Source of the DNA: JBJFCE01 sp964437825
Lineage (GTDB): Bacteria > Bacillota > Clostridia > Lachnospirales > Lachnospiraceae
Direction of reading: 5' to 3'
NCBI GenBank assembly: GCA_964437825.1
Contig: CAYTIH010000024.1
Location: 1 to 37,071 of the forward strand
Length of the DNA stretch: 37,071 bases
Below the pieces are notes generated by a model. That model ran no database searches. It saw nothing but the letters and a program-made list of their open reading frames with translations, and had not been told where the DNA came from. The translations under genes were made by a program, and so were the position numbers. Positions 15,345 to 23,574 of the stretch are shown here, piece after piece. Positions within the stretch are counted from its first letter, which is position 1. Each line of letters opens with the position of its first letter.

Positions 15345-16454
15345 ATGGATTTATCTTTTTTTAAGGACAGGACAGTTTTGATTACCGGTCATACCGGTTT
15401 TAAGGGAACCTGGATGTGCAGGGTTTTGGTAAATGCCGGAGCGAGGGTTGTCGGTTATGCATTGGAACCGCCTACAAATCCGAGTTTGTTTGCATTAAGC
15501 GGCGTAGAAAAGCAGATGGTATCCGTTCGCGGAGATATTCGGGATTATGAGCGTCTGCGGAAGGTTTTCGAAGAATATCGACCCGAAATTGCGATTCATA
15601 TGGCGGCGCAGCCCATTGTGCGGGAATCCTATAGATATCCGCGCGATACCTATGAAGTCAATGTTATGGGAACGGTCAATGTACTGGAATGTATTCGTCT
15701 GACGGACTGTGTAAAATCCTTTGTGAACGTAACCACAGATAAAGTATATCTGAACCGGGAGTGGAGCTGGGGCTACAGAGAAAATGAGGAATTGAACGGT
15801 TATGATCCGTATTCCAATTCCAAATCCTGTTCCGAGCTTGTGACCGGAAGCTATGTGAATTCCTTTTTTGGGGATAGGGACATTGCCGTTACGACAGCCA
15901 GAGCCGGTAATGTGATCGGCGGCGGTGATTTTGCGGTTGACAGGATCCTTCCGGACTGCATTCGTGCTGTGGAGCAGGGGAAGGATATTGTGGTAAGGAA
16001 TCCGTACTCTACCAGACCTTATCAGCATGTGCTGGAACCGGTAATCGCATATCTGATGATTGCAAAAGAACAATATCTGAATCATGGGCTTGCAGGAAGC
16101 TATAACGTGGGACCGGACGAAGAGAATTGTCTGACGACCGGAGAGTTAGTTACTTTGTTTTGCAAATGCTGGAATGAGCAGGCAGCAAAACAAAGGGATC
16201 ATGGTCAGACCGGTAAAAACGTAAGCTGGATGAATCGGCATGATGGCGGTCCTCATGAGGCGGATTTCCTGAAGCTGGACTGTACGAAGCTCAAGGCGGC
16301 TTTTGGCTGGAAGCCATGTTGGAATATGGATACCACGATGAGTAAGATTGTGGAGTGGACGAGATGTTATTTTGAGGGCGGCGATATCAGCTCATGTATG
16401 GACAGGCAGATTCGGGAATATTTATCTTCCATGAGCGGCGTTAAGCAGGGATAA
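15345..16454 (+). CDS. rfbG: CDP-glucose 4,6-dehydratase
   Basis: A 369-residue short-chain dehydrogenase/reductase of normal length for RfbG. FFKDRTVLITGHTGFKGTWM carries the NAD+ motif GHTGFKG (15-21), which is specific for this subfamily rather than RmlB. VTTDKVY (129-135) and Y156-x3-K160 (YDPYSNSK) supply the catalytic residues. It converts CDP-glucose to CDP-4-keto-6-deoxyglucose in the cytoplasm. ATG 15345 follows GGGAG by 8 bases; the frame is open to 15315 but that extension covers the leader palindrome. It lies 111 bases before rfbH in the same transcript. No CDP-glucose synthase (RfbF) is present in the window. Confidence 0.9.
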   Translation: MDLSFFKDRTVLITGHTGFKGTWMCRVLVNAGARVVGYALEPPTNPSLFALSGVEKQMVSVRGDIRDYERLRKVFEEYRPEIAIHMAAQPIVRESYRYPRDTYEVNVMGTVNVLECIRLTDCVKSFVNVTTDKVYLNREWSWGYRENEELNGYDPYSNSKSCSELVTGSYVNSFFGDRDIAVTTARAGNVIGGGDFAVDRILPDCIRAVEQGKDIVVRNPYSTRPYQHVLEPVIAYLMIAKEQYLNHGLAGSYNVGPDEENCLTTGELVTLFCKCWNEQAAKQRDHGQTGKNVSWMNRHDGGPHEADFLKLDCTKLKAAFGWKPCWNMDTTMSKIVEWTRCYFEGGDISSCMDRQIREYLSSMSGVKQG

Positions 16455-16565
16455 GCCGATCCGGGTTTCCTGTACGGGTATTTGAATTCTATTTGGGAGT
16501 TTGCGGCTACGCGGCGTCCGTAAATTCTGTTATAAGGAAAAAGCCGCATAGAAATGAGGCTAAGC

Positions 16566-17912
16566 ATGTTTGAAAATAAAACAGAATCTGAAGCAAGAGC
16601 AGAAATTCTTGGATTGGTAGAGGAATATTGCAATCGATATCATAATCAGAAAAAGGAGTTCCGGGAAGGGGACAGAATCTCATATGCTTCGAGAGTGTAT
16701 GACAGTGCGGAAATGGTGAATTTGGTGGACAGTTCTTTGGAATTCTGGCTGACCGCCGGCAGATATACGGATCAGTTCGAAAAGAATTTTGCCGGGTATC
16801 TGAATGTGAAATTCTGTTCTTTGGTAAATTCAGGATCATCGGCAAATCTCTGTGCTTTTATGGCATTAACCTCACCGCTTTTGGGTGAGCGTGCAATTAA
16901 ACGGGGGGATGAGGTCATCACGGTGGCAGCGGGCTTCCCGACAACGGTAGCGCCCGTGATACAGTACGGCGCGGTTCCGGTATTTATTGATGTGACAATT
17001 CCGCAGTACAACATGGATGTGACAATGCTTGAGCAGGCCCTGTCGCCGAAAACGAAGGCGGTTATGGCGGCGCATACGCTTGGAAATCCCTTTGACTTAA
17101 AAGCGGTCCGTGACTTCTGTGACAGGCATAATCTCTGGCTGGTCGAGGATAACTGTGACGCACTTGGTTCGGAATATACATGGAACGGAGAAGTACGTCT
17201 GACAGGTACGATCGGTGATATCGGAACATCCAGCTTCTATCCGCCGCATCATATGACGATGGGGGAAGGCGGCGCTGTGTATACGAATAACGCAGTCTTG
17301 CATAAATGCATTCGTTCCTTCAGGGATTGGGGACGCGACTGTATCTGTCCTTCGGGCCGTGATAATATGTGCGGACACCGTTTTGACAGGCAGTATGGCG
17401 AACTGCCCCTTGGCTATGATCACAAATATGTGTATTCTCATTTTGGATATAATTTGAAGGCAACCGACATGCAGGCGGCAGTGGGATGTGCGCAGCTGGA
17501 AAAATTCCCGTCTTTTGCAGCCAGAAGGCGTGATAATTGGAAGCATTTATATGAGATTCTGGAACAGGGCGGCGCGGAAGAACATATGATACTTCCGCAG
17601 CCGTGCGAGAATTCCGATCCGAGCTGGTTTGGTTTTATGATGTCCTGCAAGGAAGGAACGGACAGAAACAAAGTGGTTTCCTATGTGGAAGGAAAGGGAA
17701 TTCAGACCCGGATGCTTTTTGCCGGTAATCTGATCAAGCATCCCTGCTTTGATGAGATGAGAAAGACGGGGGAAGGCTACCGGGTAGTGGGCAGCCTTGA
17801 AAATACGGACCGCATCATGCGCGACACCTTCTGGGTGGGCGTATATCCGGGCATGACGGATGAGATGATTGCATATATGGGAAAAACAATTCTGGAAGCG
17901 CTGGCACAATGA
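16566..17912 (+). CDS. rfbH: CDP-4-keto-6-deoxyglucose 3-dehydrase (PMP/[2Fe-2S] enzyme)
   Basis: A 448-residue fold-type I PLP enzyme of the RfbH/E1 family, and a strong match along its length. In SSFYPPHHMTMGEGG the usual Schiff-base Lys is His (HH at 228-229), the hallmark of the 3-dehydrase. Cysteines in DNCDALG (C197) and RDCICPSGRDNMCG (C259, C261, C269) fit the [2Fe-2S] cluster. It removes the C3 hydroxyl of CDP-4-keto-6-deoxyglucose on the way to 3,6-dideoxyhexoses (paratose, abequose, tyvelose). ATG 16566 has GAGG 6 bases upstream; ATG 16554 is possible. The partner reductase (RfbI) and final reductase/epimerase genes are not seen nearby. Confidence 0.92.
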   Translation: MFENKTESEARAEILGLVEEYCNRYHNQKKEFREGDRISYASRVYDSAEMVNLVDSSLEFWLTAGRYTDQFEKNFAGYLNVKFCSLVNSGSSANLCAFMALTSPLLGERAIKRGDEVITVAAGFPTTVAPVIQYGAVPVFIDVTIPQYNMDVTMLEQALSPKTKAVMAAHTLGNPFDLKAVRDFCDRHNLWLVEDNCDALGSEYTWNGEVRLTGTIGDIGTSSFYPPHHMTMGEGGAVYTNNAVLHKCIRSFRDWGRDCICPSGRDNMCGHRFDRQYGELPLGYDHKYVYSHFGYNLKATDMQAAVGCAQLEKFPSFAARRRDNWKHLYEILEQGGAEEHMILPQPCENSDPSWFGFMMSCKEGTDRNKVVSYVEGKGIQTRMLFAGNLIKHPCFDEMRKTGEGYRVVGSLENTDRIMRDTFWVGVYPGMTDEMIAYMGKTILEALAQ

Positions 17913-17914
17913 TG

Positions 17915-17928
17915 AATGCTTCGGCATT
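17915..17928. terminator. Small UUCG hairpin in the convergent gap
   Basis: AATGC-TTCG-GCATT is a 5-bp stem closed by a stable TTCG tetraloop. It sits just after the rfbH stop and touches the stop of the convergent GT4. No strong T-run follows, so termination activity is uncertain. Confidence 0.3.
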
Positions 17929-19081
17929 AGTTTAGCTTCGGTGCTGTGACGGACCAGAGAAAATGATTAATCACATGCTCATGGAGCTTGGTTAAGCTGC
18001 TTTGAGGAATATTTTTGGCAGAGATGATGGCGTCTATCATTTCTGCCTTTTCTTTTTTGAGCCCGCTCCCGATACAAAAGCCGGAGTCCGCATCCCGGTC
18101 CTGAAGTGCGCCCAGGATAAAATCCGGCCCCGGAGCGTGGTAAGCAATGACCGGACATTCATAGTACAACGCTTCCAAAATGGCCATTCCATAGATTTCA
18201 TGTCGGTTCAGATTCACAAAACAGTCACTGATCCGGAAAAACTCCCAGATTTGCTCGTTCGGAACGGATGGAATCAAACGGATGACATGCGCAAGTCCGA
18301 GGGAGGCAATCATATCCTCCGCATCTTTTTGAAGCTCCCCTTTTCCGATCATACATAATCTGAGATCGGAATCCTGTTTGTAAGCCTGCGCGAACAACGA
18401 TATCATTTCCAGGGGTTCTTTTTCCGGCGTTAGCCGTCCGATAAAAAGTACGATTCTGTCGGATGGGGAAAAGTTCCATTTTGTTTTATATGCTTCCCGG
18501 TCCGCCTGTGCATAACTCTGATGAAGCAGATCCTCATCCAGTCCTACGGGTACCAGAACGGTATTTTTGATGTTTTGCTTCACGAGCCGTGCACAAATGT
18601 CAGGCGTCTTTCCCCAGACAGAAGACTGTTTTGCGTAAAAACGAATCAGGCGTTTGGTCAGCCGGTTCATGATAAGCCGGTACACGGGATTGGTACTCGT
18701 ACTCTCAATAATACCGATATAGGGATACATACGAACCCCGTGCTTTTGGCACCATGCGGCAACCTGAGTGGTGTAGAGCTGGGTATCACTGAAGCAGATC
18801 AAAAGCTCCAGTGACGGGTCGAGATATTTTTTCGGGAAAAACCCGTTAATCCCCAGAGAGGAAGCGGGAAGCTGGATATACCGCAGGGATATGTCGGATT
18901 GGGGGGCGGCTGTGTGCATGGACACGGCAGGTTCACGCAGAACCGCCTTGTCGATCAGCTTGTATACTGTGACATGATGGCCCTGTCTGGCGAGCGCTTT
19001 TCCAAGCCCAAGCTCCTGGGAATTATAAAAGCCCGGTTTTGCATTTTTATTCAGACTTAAAGCAATGATTCCGATGTTCAT
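17927..19081 (-). CDS. GT4 family glycosyltransferase
   Basis: A 384-residue GT-B enzyme. The N-terminal acceptor domain starts MNIGIIALSLNKNAKPGFYNSQELGLGKAL. The C-terminal donor domain has IVLFIGRLTPEKEPLEMISLF and the nucleotide-sugar motif NRHEIYGMAILEAL (E-x7-E) with YYECPVIAY. The start is ATG 19081, which overlaps the upstream gene's stop (ATGA, 19078-19081); AAGG lies about 10 bases before it. The 50-residue open extension upstream is the out-of-frame end of that gene. It is the last gene of a six-gene - strand operon and converges on rfbH with a 14-base gap. The sugar is unknown. Confidence 0.85.
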   Translation of the reverse strand: MNIGIIALSLNKNAKPGFYNSQELGLGKALARQGHHVTVYKLIDKAVLREPAVSMHTAAPQSDISLRYIQLPASSLGINGFFPKKYLDPSLELLICFSDTQLYTTQVAAWCQKHGVRMYPYIGIIESTSTNPVYRLIMNRLTKRLIRFYAKQSSVWGKTPDICARLVKQNIKNTVLVPVGLDEDLLHQSYAQADREAYKTKWNFSPSDRIVLFIGRLTPEKEPLEMISLFAQAYKQDSDLRLCMIGKGELQKDAEDMIASLGLAHVIRLIPSVPNEQIWEFFRISDCFVNLNRHEIYGMAILEALYYECPVIAYHAPGPDFILGALQDRDADSGFCIGSGLKKEKAEMIDAIISAKNIPQSSLTKLHEHVINHFLWSVTAPKLN

Positions 19082-20307
19082 GATTGAAGTACCTTTTCGT
19101 AAACAGACAATAATTGTTTCAGATTGATTTCTTCCGTATAGCGTTCTTCGTAAAGCTTTCTGGCGTTTCGGGAAAGCGTGGAGGCGCTGTCCTGGTCCCA
19201 GTGCCAAAAGAGGCTTGCCAGTGATGCACAATCTCCGGGAGGAAATGTATAGCCGGTCGTTCCGTGCAGAATCAGATTGCCGACGTTCCCAAGATCGCTT
19301 CCGATTACCGGGGTGCCACAGGCATAGCTCTCAGCAATCGTAACGGGGAAACCCTCATACCACTGCGTTGGCATACAGACAGCCAGAGAGTCTGCCATGA
19401 GCTTTAAAAGCTCTTTGTGGGGAAGCTGGCCCACCAAGCGAATATGCTTCAGCTGGGATTCTTCGATTTTTTGTTTTACCCGTTCCTCCTCCGGTCCGCA
19501 GCCGCACAAAGTAAGTTCCGTCACAGGCGCCGTACTCATGCCGGAATCGGAAAGCTTCTGTTCATATTGCTTCCATGCATCCAGCAGAAGATCAATTCCC
19601 TTGGCAGTCTCCATACGGCTTGCGTACAGAATGCGTTTGCTGCGTGTTTCATAGGGAATGAGATGATCCGGCGCGGCAGCGAAGTTTGGCTTCACATAGA
19701 CTCTGTCAGGATTTATGATTTCTTTTTTTTGATTTAACTGTAACAGAATCTGTTTATTGAAATCAGTCAGGCACAAATAGGAAATGCGGTGGTAAATATG
19801 CCGCATTCTATGATATTTGAGAATTACGGTACTGATCAGAGTCTGTAATTTGGAATTGCGGTAGCACCCATGTCTGACTGATTCCTTCAGCCCCTTGGAA
19901 ATGCAGTCCGTACAGATATGACCGTCACGAAGCAGCATGGCTCCCGGGCATAGCAGACGGTAGTTGTGTACGGTCTGCAAAACCGGTACGCGGCAGGATA
20001 GCGCGGCATAGTACACGGAGGGACTGATTACGGACAGGGTATTATGCACGTGAACCAGATCGATGGACTCGCAGCGGATCAGACGCCGGATATCCCGATA
20101 GGTGCGGGCTGAATAAACGGAGCGAAAGGGCAGCAAGAGCTTTTGCGGCAAAGAATAGGAGTCGAGCTCGGTATTGCTTCTGAAATAGGTTACGACATGA
20201 ATACCGGCCCTTTGAAGCATTCGGACTTCATTTTCGACAACGGAGTCCTCTCCGCCTGGAATTTTGTAGGAATTATGAACGATCAGAATACGAAGCGGTG
20301 TATGCAT
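19078..20307 (-). CDS. GT4 family glycosyltransferase
   Basis: A 409-residue GT-B enzyme. The N-terminus RILIVHNSYKIPGGEDSVVENE (GGEDSVVENE at 18-27) and the Cys-rich loop beginning RLLCPGAMLLRDGHICTDC mark a well-populated GT4 subgroup of capsule and exopolysaccharide loci. The donor site is TQWYEGFPVTIAESYACGTPVI (E-x7-E). AAGGAG lies 7 bases before ATG 20307. Stop and start overlap by 4 bases with the next GT4, so the two are tightly coupled and may add consecutive sugars. It begins 1 base after the stop of the upstream membrane protein. Confidence 0.87.
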   Translation of the reverse strand: MHTPLRILIVHNSYKIPGGEDSVVENEVRMLQRAGIHVVTYFRSNTELDSYSLPQKLLLPFRSVYSARTYRDIRRLIRCESIDLVHVHNTLSVISPSVYYAALSCRVPVLQTVHNYRLLCPGAMLLRDGHICTDCISKGLKESVRHGCYRNSKLQTLISTVILKYHRMRHIYHRISYLCLTDFNKQILLQLNQKKEIINPDRVYVKPNFAAAPDHLIPYETRSKRILYASRMETAKGIDLLLDAWKQYEQKLSDSGMSTAPVTELTLCGCGPEEERVKQKIEESQLKHIRLVGQLPHKELLKLMADSLAVCMPTQWYEGFPVTIAESYACGTPVIGSDLGNVGNLILHGTTGYTFPPGDCASLASLFWHWDQDSASTLSRNARKLYEERYTEEINLKQLLSVYEKVLQS

Positions 20308-20308
20308 A

Positions 20309-21982
20309 TCAGGACTCCTTTTTGTCTGTAAACAGCGGGATCAGCTTGACAGCCGCGACACAATAAAATACCGGAATAATCTGATACAGGGCACGCAGTC
20401 CGGAGTTGTCCACGCCGATATCCAGATTCTGCTTGTTCCAATAAATGATCAGAATGATCAGCGCATATCCGACCGGCATAAAGACGGAATAGTCATAGCC
20501 GGGTCTGACCAGGATGATCAGACAGCACAGCAGCAGAATACTGAAAATGGAGAAGCCAAAGGCGGTTCCTGCCAAATTACGAAACCAGGCATCTGTAAAG
20601 TCCGGAAAAATGGTGCGGTTTTTGAAAATAAACAGTCCGAATACCATGATCATACAGACGGTAATGATATGAGGAAGGTATTTTTTGAAAAGCGATTCTG
20701 CGATCAGATGGAAAAACAGCAGATACAGAAAGGTTGCCGAAATTGCTGCCGTCAGTAAAGCTCTGGTATCTGCATTTAAAAGGGAGGTATCATAGGACAA
20801 CGTAGTTACCGCATACAGGATATGCTTCAAATAATAAATGTAAAACAATTGATAAGCGCCGGAAGGGATGAATAATAGAGCAAGTCCCAGAGACTGCTTC
20901 ATGCGGTCATGCTTTGCCTGCGGCGGTATGCTTTTGGATAAGTGCAGACTATAGCAGATAAACAGAAAGCAGACGATGATCGCGCCATCCTTTCTGAGCA
21001 TGGTCACTGCTGCAGAAAAGCCGCAAATAAGCAGAGCATAATCCAGGCCCGGGTGCTTTGGATCATAGGTAAGTCCCAGATAAAAGAGCAGAAAATAATA
21101 GAACATAATCCAGCTGTTGGATAATACCCAGTTTGTAAAGAGCAAAAAGGGCGAACAGCTGATCAGCAGCAGCGTAAAAAATATGGTATAGCAGAGCGCT
21201 TTTTTAGAGGAAAAAGAACGAATGGCATATTGGTAAATGCAGGCGGCATAGGCGATGATCACATTTATGATCAGAAAGCCCTGAATGGGGAAAATAGTGT
21301 CAAGATCCCATAATGTTGCATAAGCGCTGACCATGGGCAGAAATTGACCGATATTCGTCAGGACAAAGCTGTTATCGGTGAGGATATCGTCCTTATAGCT
21401 CATCATAAGGGCAACTGCCTTTCCGTAATCGGAAAAGTAGAAATAGCTGTCATAATTCAGAATGACATAGTTATAGCCGGTGGATACCAGACATGCAACG
21501 GCGGTGATCACGGCAATAGCCGGCAGAACCGGAAGTTCAAAGCGCTGTAATTTCCAAATGCCAAAGGAGCCGTCAGCGCCCGGCGTCTTACGGGAAGCAT
21601 ATTTCTGCATACATACCCTTAAAATGTAACAAAACAGAAGAAAAGCGCCTATCAGAAAAAGAACGCGCCATAGTCTGTAGGTGAATCCGCCAAGGAGTAA
21701 AAACTGACTCATAAAGCACCAGAGACAGATCCCGGAGGGGAAGGCCATCAGACATACCCATAAGCCGTTTAACCGTTGCTGAATCAGCTTCAGAAACAAA
21801 TATCCGACTGCAAATAAAAACAGTACGCTCAGGACCTGTCTGATCTGATACAGGTAAACATTCTGGATGGAAAGCCTGTTAAAATAGGCCTGATTGGAGG
21901 ATGCGCTGATCAGCAGGAGCAAAACGGACAGCGCCAAAAAGAGATAGCAGTATATGGATTTTTTTATTTGAAACCGTTTCAT
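20309..21982 (-). CDS. Polytopic membrane glycosyltransferase-like protein (GT-C type)
   Basis: A 557-residue protein with about twelve or more hydrophobic helices, some in tight pairs (LFLALSVLLLLIS; SIFSILLLCCLIILV). The first large outer loop contains NYDSYFYFSDYGKAV, an acidic/aromatic stretch where GT-C enzymes have their catalytic Asp. Start ATG 21982 follows GGAGGG by 8 bases and lies 1 base after the stop of the upstream gene; an open extension to 22033 overlaps that gene and is rejected. It probably uses a polyprenyl-phosphate sugar made by the GT2 two genes upstream. Function is inferred from topology and context only. Confidence 0.6.
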   Translation of the reverse strand: MKRFQIKKSIYCYLFLALSVLLLLISASSNQAYFNRLSIQNVYLYQIRQVLSVLFLFAVGYLFLKLIQQRLNGLWVCLMAFPSGICLWCFMSQFLLLGGFTYRLWRVLFLIGAFLLFCYILRVCMQKYASRKTPGADGSFGIWKLQRFELPVLPAIAVITAVACLVSTGYNYVILNYDSYFYFSDYGKAVALMMSYKDDILTDNSFVLTNIGQFLPMVSAYATLWDLDTIFPIQGFLIINVIIAYAACIYQYAIRSFSSKKALCYTIFFTLLLISCSPFLLFTNWVLSNSWIMFYYFLLFYLGLTYDPKHPGLDYALLICGFSAAVTMLRKDGAIIVCFLFICYSLHLSKSIPPQAKHDRMKQSLGLALLFIPSGAYQLFYIYYLKHILYAVTTLSYDTSLLNADTRALLTAAISATFLYLLFFHLIAESLFKKYLPHIITVCMIMVFGLFIFKNRTIFPDFTDAWFRNLAGTAFGFSIFSILLLCCLIILVRPGYDYSVFMPVGYALIILIIYWNKQNLDIGVDNSGLRALYQIIPVFYCVAAVKLIPLFTDKKES

Positions 21983-21983
21983 T

Positions 21984-22667
21984 TCATGCGCCCTCCTTCC
22001 TTTCTGATTCATACTCCGGTATTGTGATTGCACAGGCGCTTTCGGATGGGGAAAGGTTTTCGTGATCTGTTATTTCATGATAATAGGTTTCCGACATCAG
22101 ATAAATGTGCATCCATTGATCGATCATGGCTACCAGAGTATCCTCCCCCTCCAGGCTGCCTACATTGATGTAGACGGAAGGAAGCATGGGGATAAAGGTA
22201 TCGGCATTTGAAGGAAAAGCATAATCCAGCAGATAGATCAGATTATTTTCCGCGGCAAACGTAAAATCCTGCTTATGTTCATAAACAATTTCCTCTGCCG
22301 CAGCGGGAATTTCTGTCGGTATGACTTCACCGGAAAAGGTCCTGAAGAACACGTCGTAAAAATCGCAGGAGGTATCCAGAAGCACTGTCCGTTGATTCAA
22401 AACAGGAAACAGAATTTCGCACGGAAATTCAGAATCATCCTTGTATAGAAACAGATTTTCCCGGCAGTCTCCGAGCGGAACCGTTTCATCCAGCACAAAA
22501 TCGGGAAACAGATGCCGCAGATTATAGACGGTGTTGGCAAGAAAACCGGCGGTCAGCAGAATCAGAATGAGAACTTGAAAAGTCCGCCGCTTTTTGGAAA
22601 GCAGCAGACTTAAGAGCAGTGTCACTATGATAAAAACAATGATTGTAACAAATGCTTCCTTGAACAT
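21984..22667 (-). CDS. Two-TM membrane protein with an extracytoplasmic domain, unknown
   Basis: A 227-residue protein. Helices at ~5-24 (AFVTIIVFIIVTLLLSLLL) and ~30-48 (TFQVLILILLTAGFLANTV) are separated by a basic loop (SKKRR). About 175 acidic, soluble residues follow that should lie outside the cell. AAAGGAG lies 4 bases before ATG 22667. It sits between the GT2 and the large GT-C-like protein with near-zero spacing, suggesting an accessory subunit or periplasmic-side domain for that transferase. I do not recognise the family. Confidence 0.65.
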   Translation of the reverse strand: MFKEAFVTIIVFIIVTLLLSLLLSKKRRTFQVLILILLTAGFLANTVYNLRHLFPDFVLDETVPLGDCRENLFLYKDDSEFPCEILFPVLNQRTVLLDTSCDFYDVFFRTFSGEVIPTEIPAAAEEIVYEHKQDFTFAAENNLIYLLDYAFPSNADTFIPMLPSVYINVGSLEGEDTLVAMIDQWMHIYLMSETYYHEITDHENLSPSESACAITIPEYESERKEGA

Positions 22668-22716
22668 AAGACTCCTTTGGTGAGGCAGAGAGCGGAATCG
22701 TTAAATAGGTTCCCGG

Positions 22717-23436
22717 TCATGCATGCCTCAGGGATTTATTAATAGCCGAGAAATCCTTCAGGGCATGTCTTCCTATTTTAAAAATCTTTCTTAAGTTAAT
22801 GGAATTGACGCCGCCCTGTCTGGGTTTAAATGTAATGGGTATGTATTTGACGGGCAGCTGCTTTCTTGCATAAATCACGGATAAAATAACATTTGACAGA
22901 TTAAAGCCGCATGGGATCAGCGAAAGCTGCTCCTTTAATATGTCTGCCTTCATTAGGCGAAAGGGAGTATTGGCATCGGCAACGCTCACATGAAAGCAGA
23001 GCCTGATGACAAGCTTCAGCGTTTTGGTGACAAAAACGCGGGAGAAGCCGTCCTGTCTTTTTTGCCGGTGGCCGATGACCATGGCGTACTGCTCTCTCAG
23101 ATTCCAAAATTCATGGAACTCCTCCGGAATCGTCTGACCGTCGGAATCCGTCTGAAAAACATAATCGGCGCCCTGTTCGAGCGCATAGGCATATCCGTAC
23201 AAAACGGTGGCGCCATGTCCCTGATTTTCCTTTGTAAGGGGACAAAACAGGGGACGATCCTCGGCATATTCCGTCATGATCTCATACGTACGATCTTTAC
23301 TGCCGTCATTGATTATCACCAGACGGGATTGTCCGTTTCCGTTATATTTCTCTACAATGGGGTACCATGCATCAATGACCTGTCTGATATTTTCCTCTTC
23401 GTTATAAGCCGGAATCACTATATATAGTATATCCAT
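22717..23436 (-). CDS. GT2 family glycosyltransferase (DPM1-like core)
   Basis: A 239-residue GT2: MDILYIVIPAYNEEENIRQVI, INDGSKDRT (42-50), TDSDGQT (96-102) and DANTPFRLMK near 165, the pattern of polyprenyl-phosphate mannosyl/glucosyl synthases. It lacks the C-terminal helices of the GtrB-like enzymes at 11642 and 35947, as catalytic-core-only DPM1 forms do. GGGAGG lies 6 bases before ATG 23436; the frame continues to 23514 through the promoter region. It is followed by the two-TM protein and a GT-C-like protein, so it likely supplies their lipid donor. Confidence 0.85.
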   Translation of the reverse strand: MDILYIVIPAYNEEENIRQVIDAWYPIVEKYNGNGQSRLVIINDGSKDRTYEIMTEYAEDRPLFCPLTKENQGHGATVLYGYAYALEQGADYVFQTDSDGQTIPEEFHEFWNLREQYAMVIGHRQKRQDGFSRVFVTKTLKLVIRLCFHVSVADANTPFRLMKADILKEQLSLIPCGFNLSNVILSVIYARKQLPVKYIPITFKPRQGGVNSINLRKIFKIGRHALKDFSAINKSLRHA

Positions 23437-23479
23437 GAATTTCCTCCCGAAACAAGTTTGGCATACCTTGCCTGCTTTT

Positions 23480-23508
23480 ATCTTACATGATTTAGGAGAA
23501 AATGGCAA
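23480..23508 (-). promoter_or_regulatory. Candidate promoter for the 23436-17927 operon
   Basis: On the - strand, TTGCCA (23508-23503), 17-base spacer, TAAGAT (23485-23480), about 44 bases before the start codon. It is moderate quality (9 of 12). The 138-base gap also holds a CGGGCGCCCG palindrome (23521-23530) and a 6-bp CATACA/TGTATG repeat (23551-23571). Confidence 0.4.
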
Positions 23509-23574
23509 CGGCAATCAGGCCGGGCGCCCGATGTAATGCAATCGTCTGAACATACATGCAGCTTCTGTATGAGT

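Noticed and set aside
23521..23530. CGGGCGCCCG palindrome as a terminator of the GtrII-like gene
   Set aside because: The stem is short with no loop of its own and no T-run on either strand.
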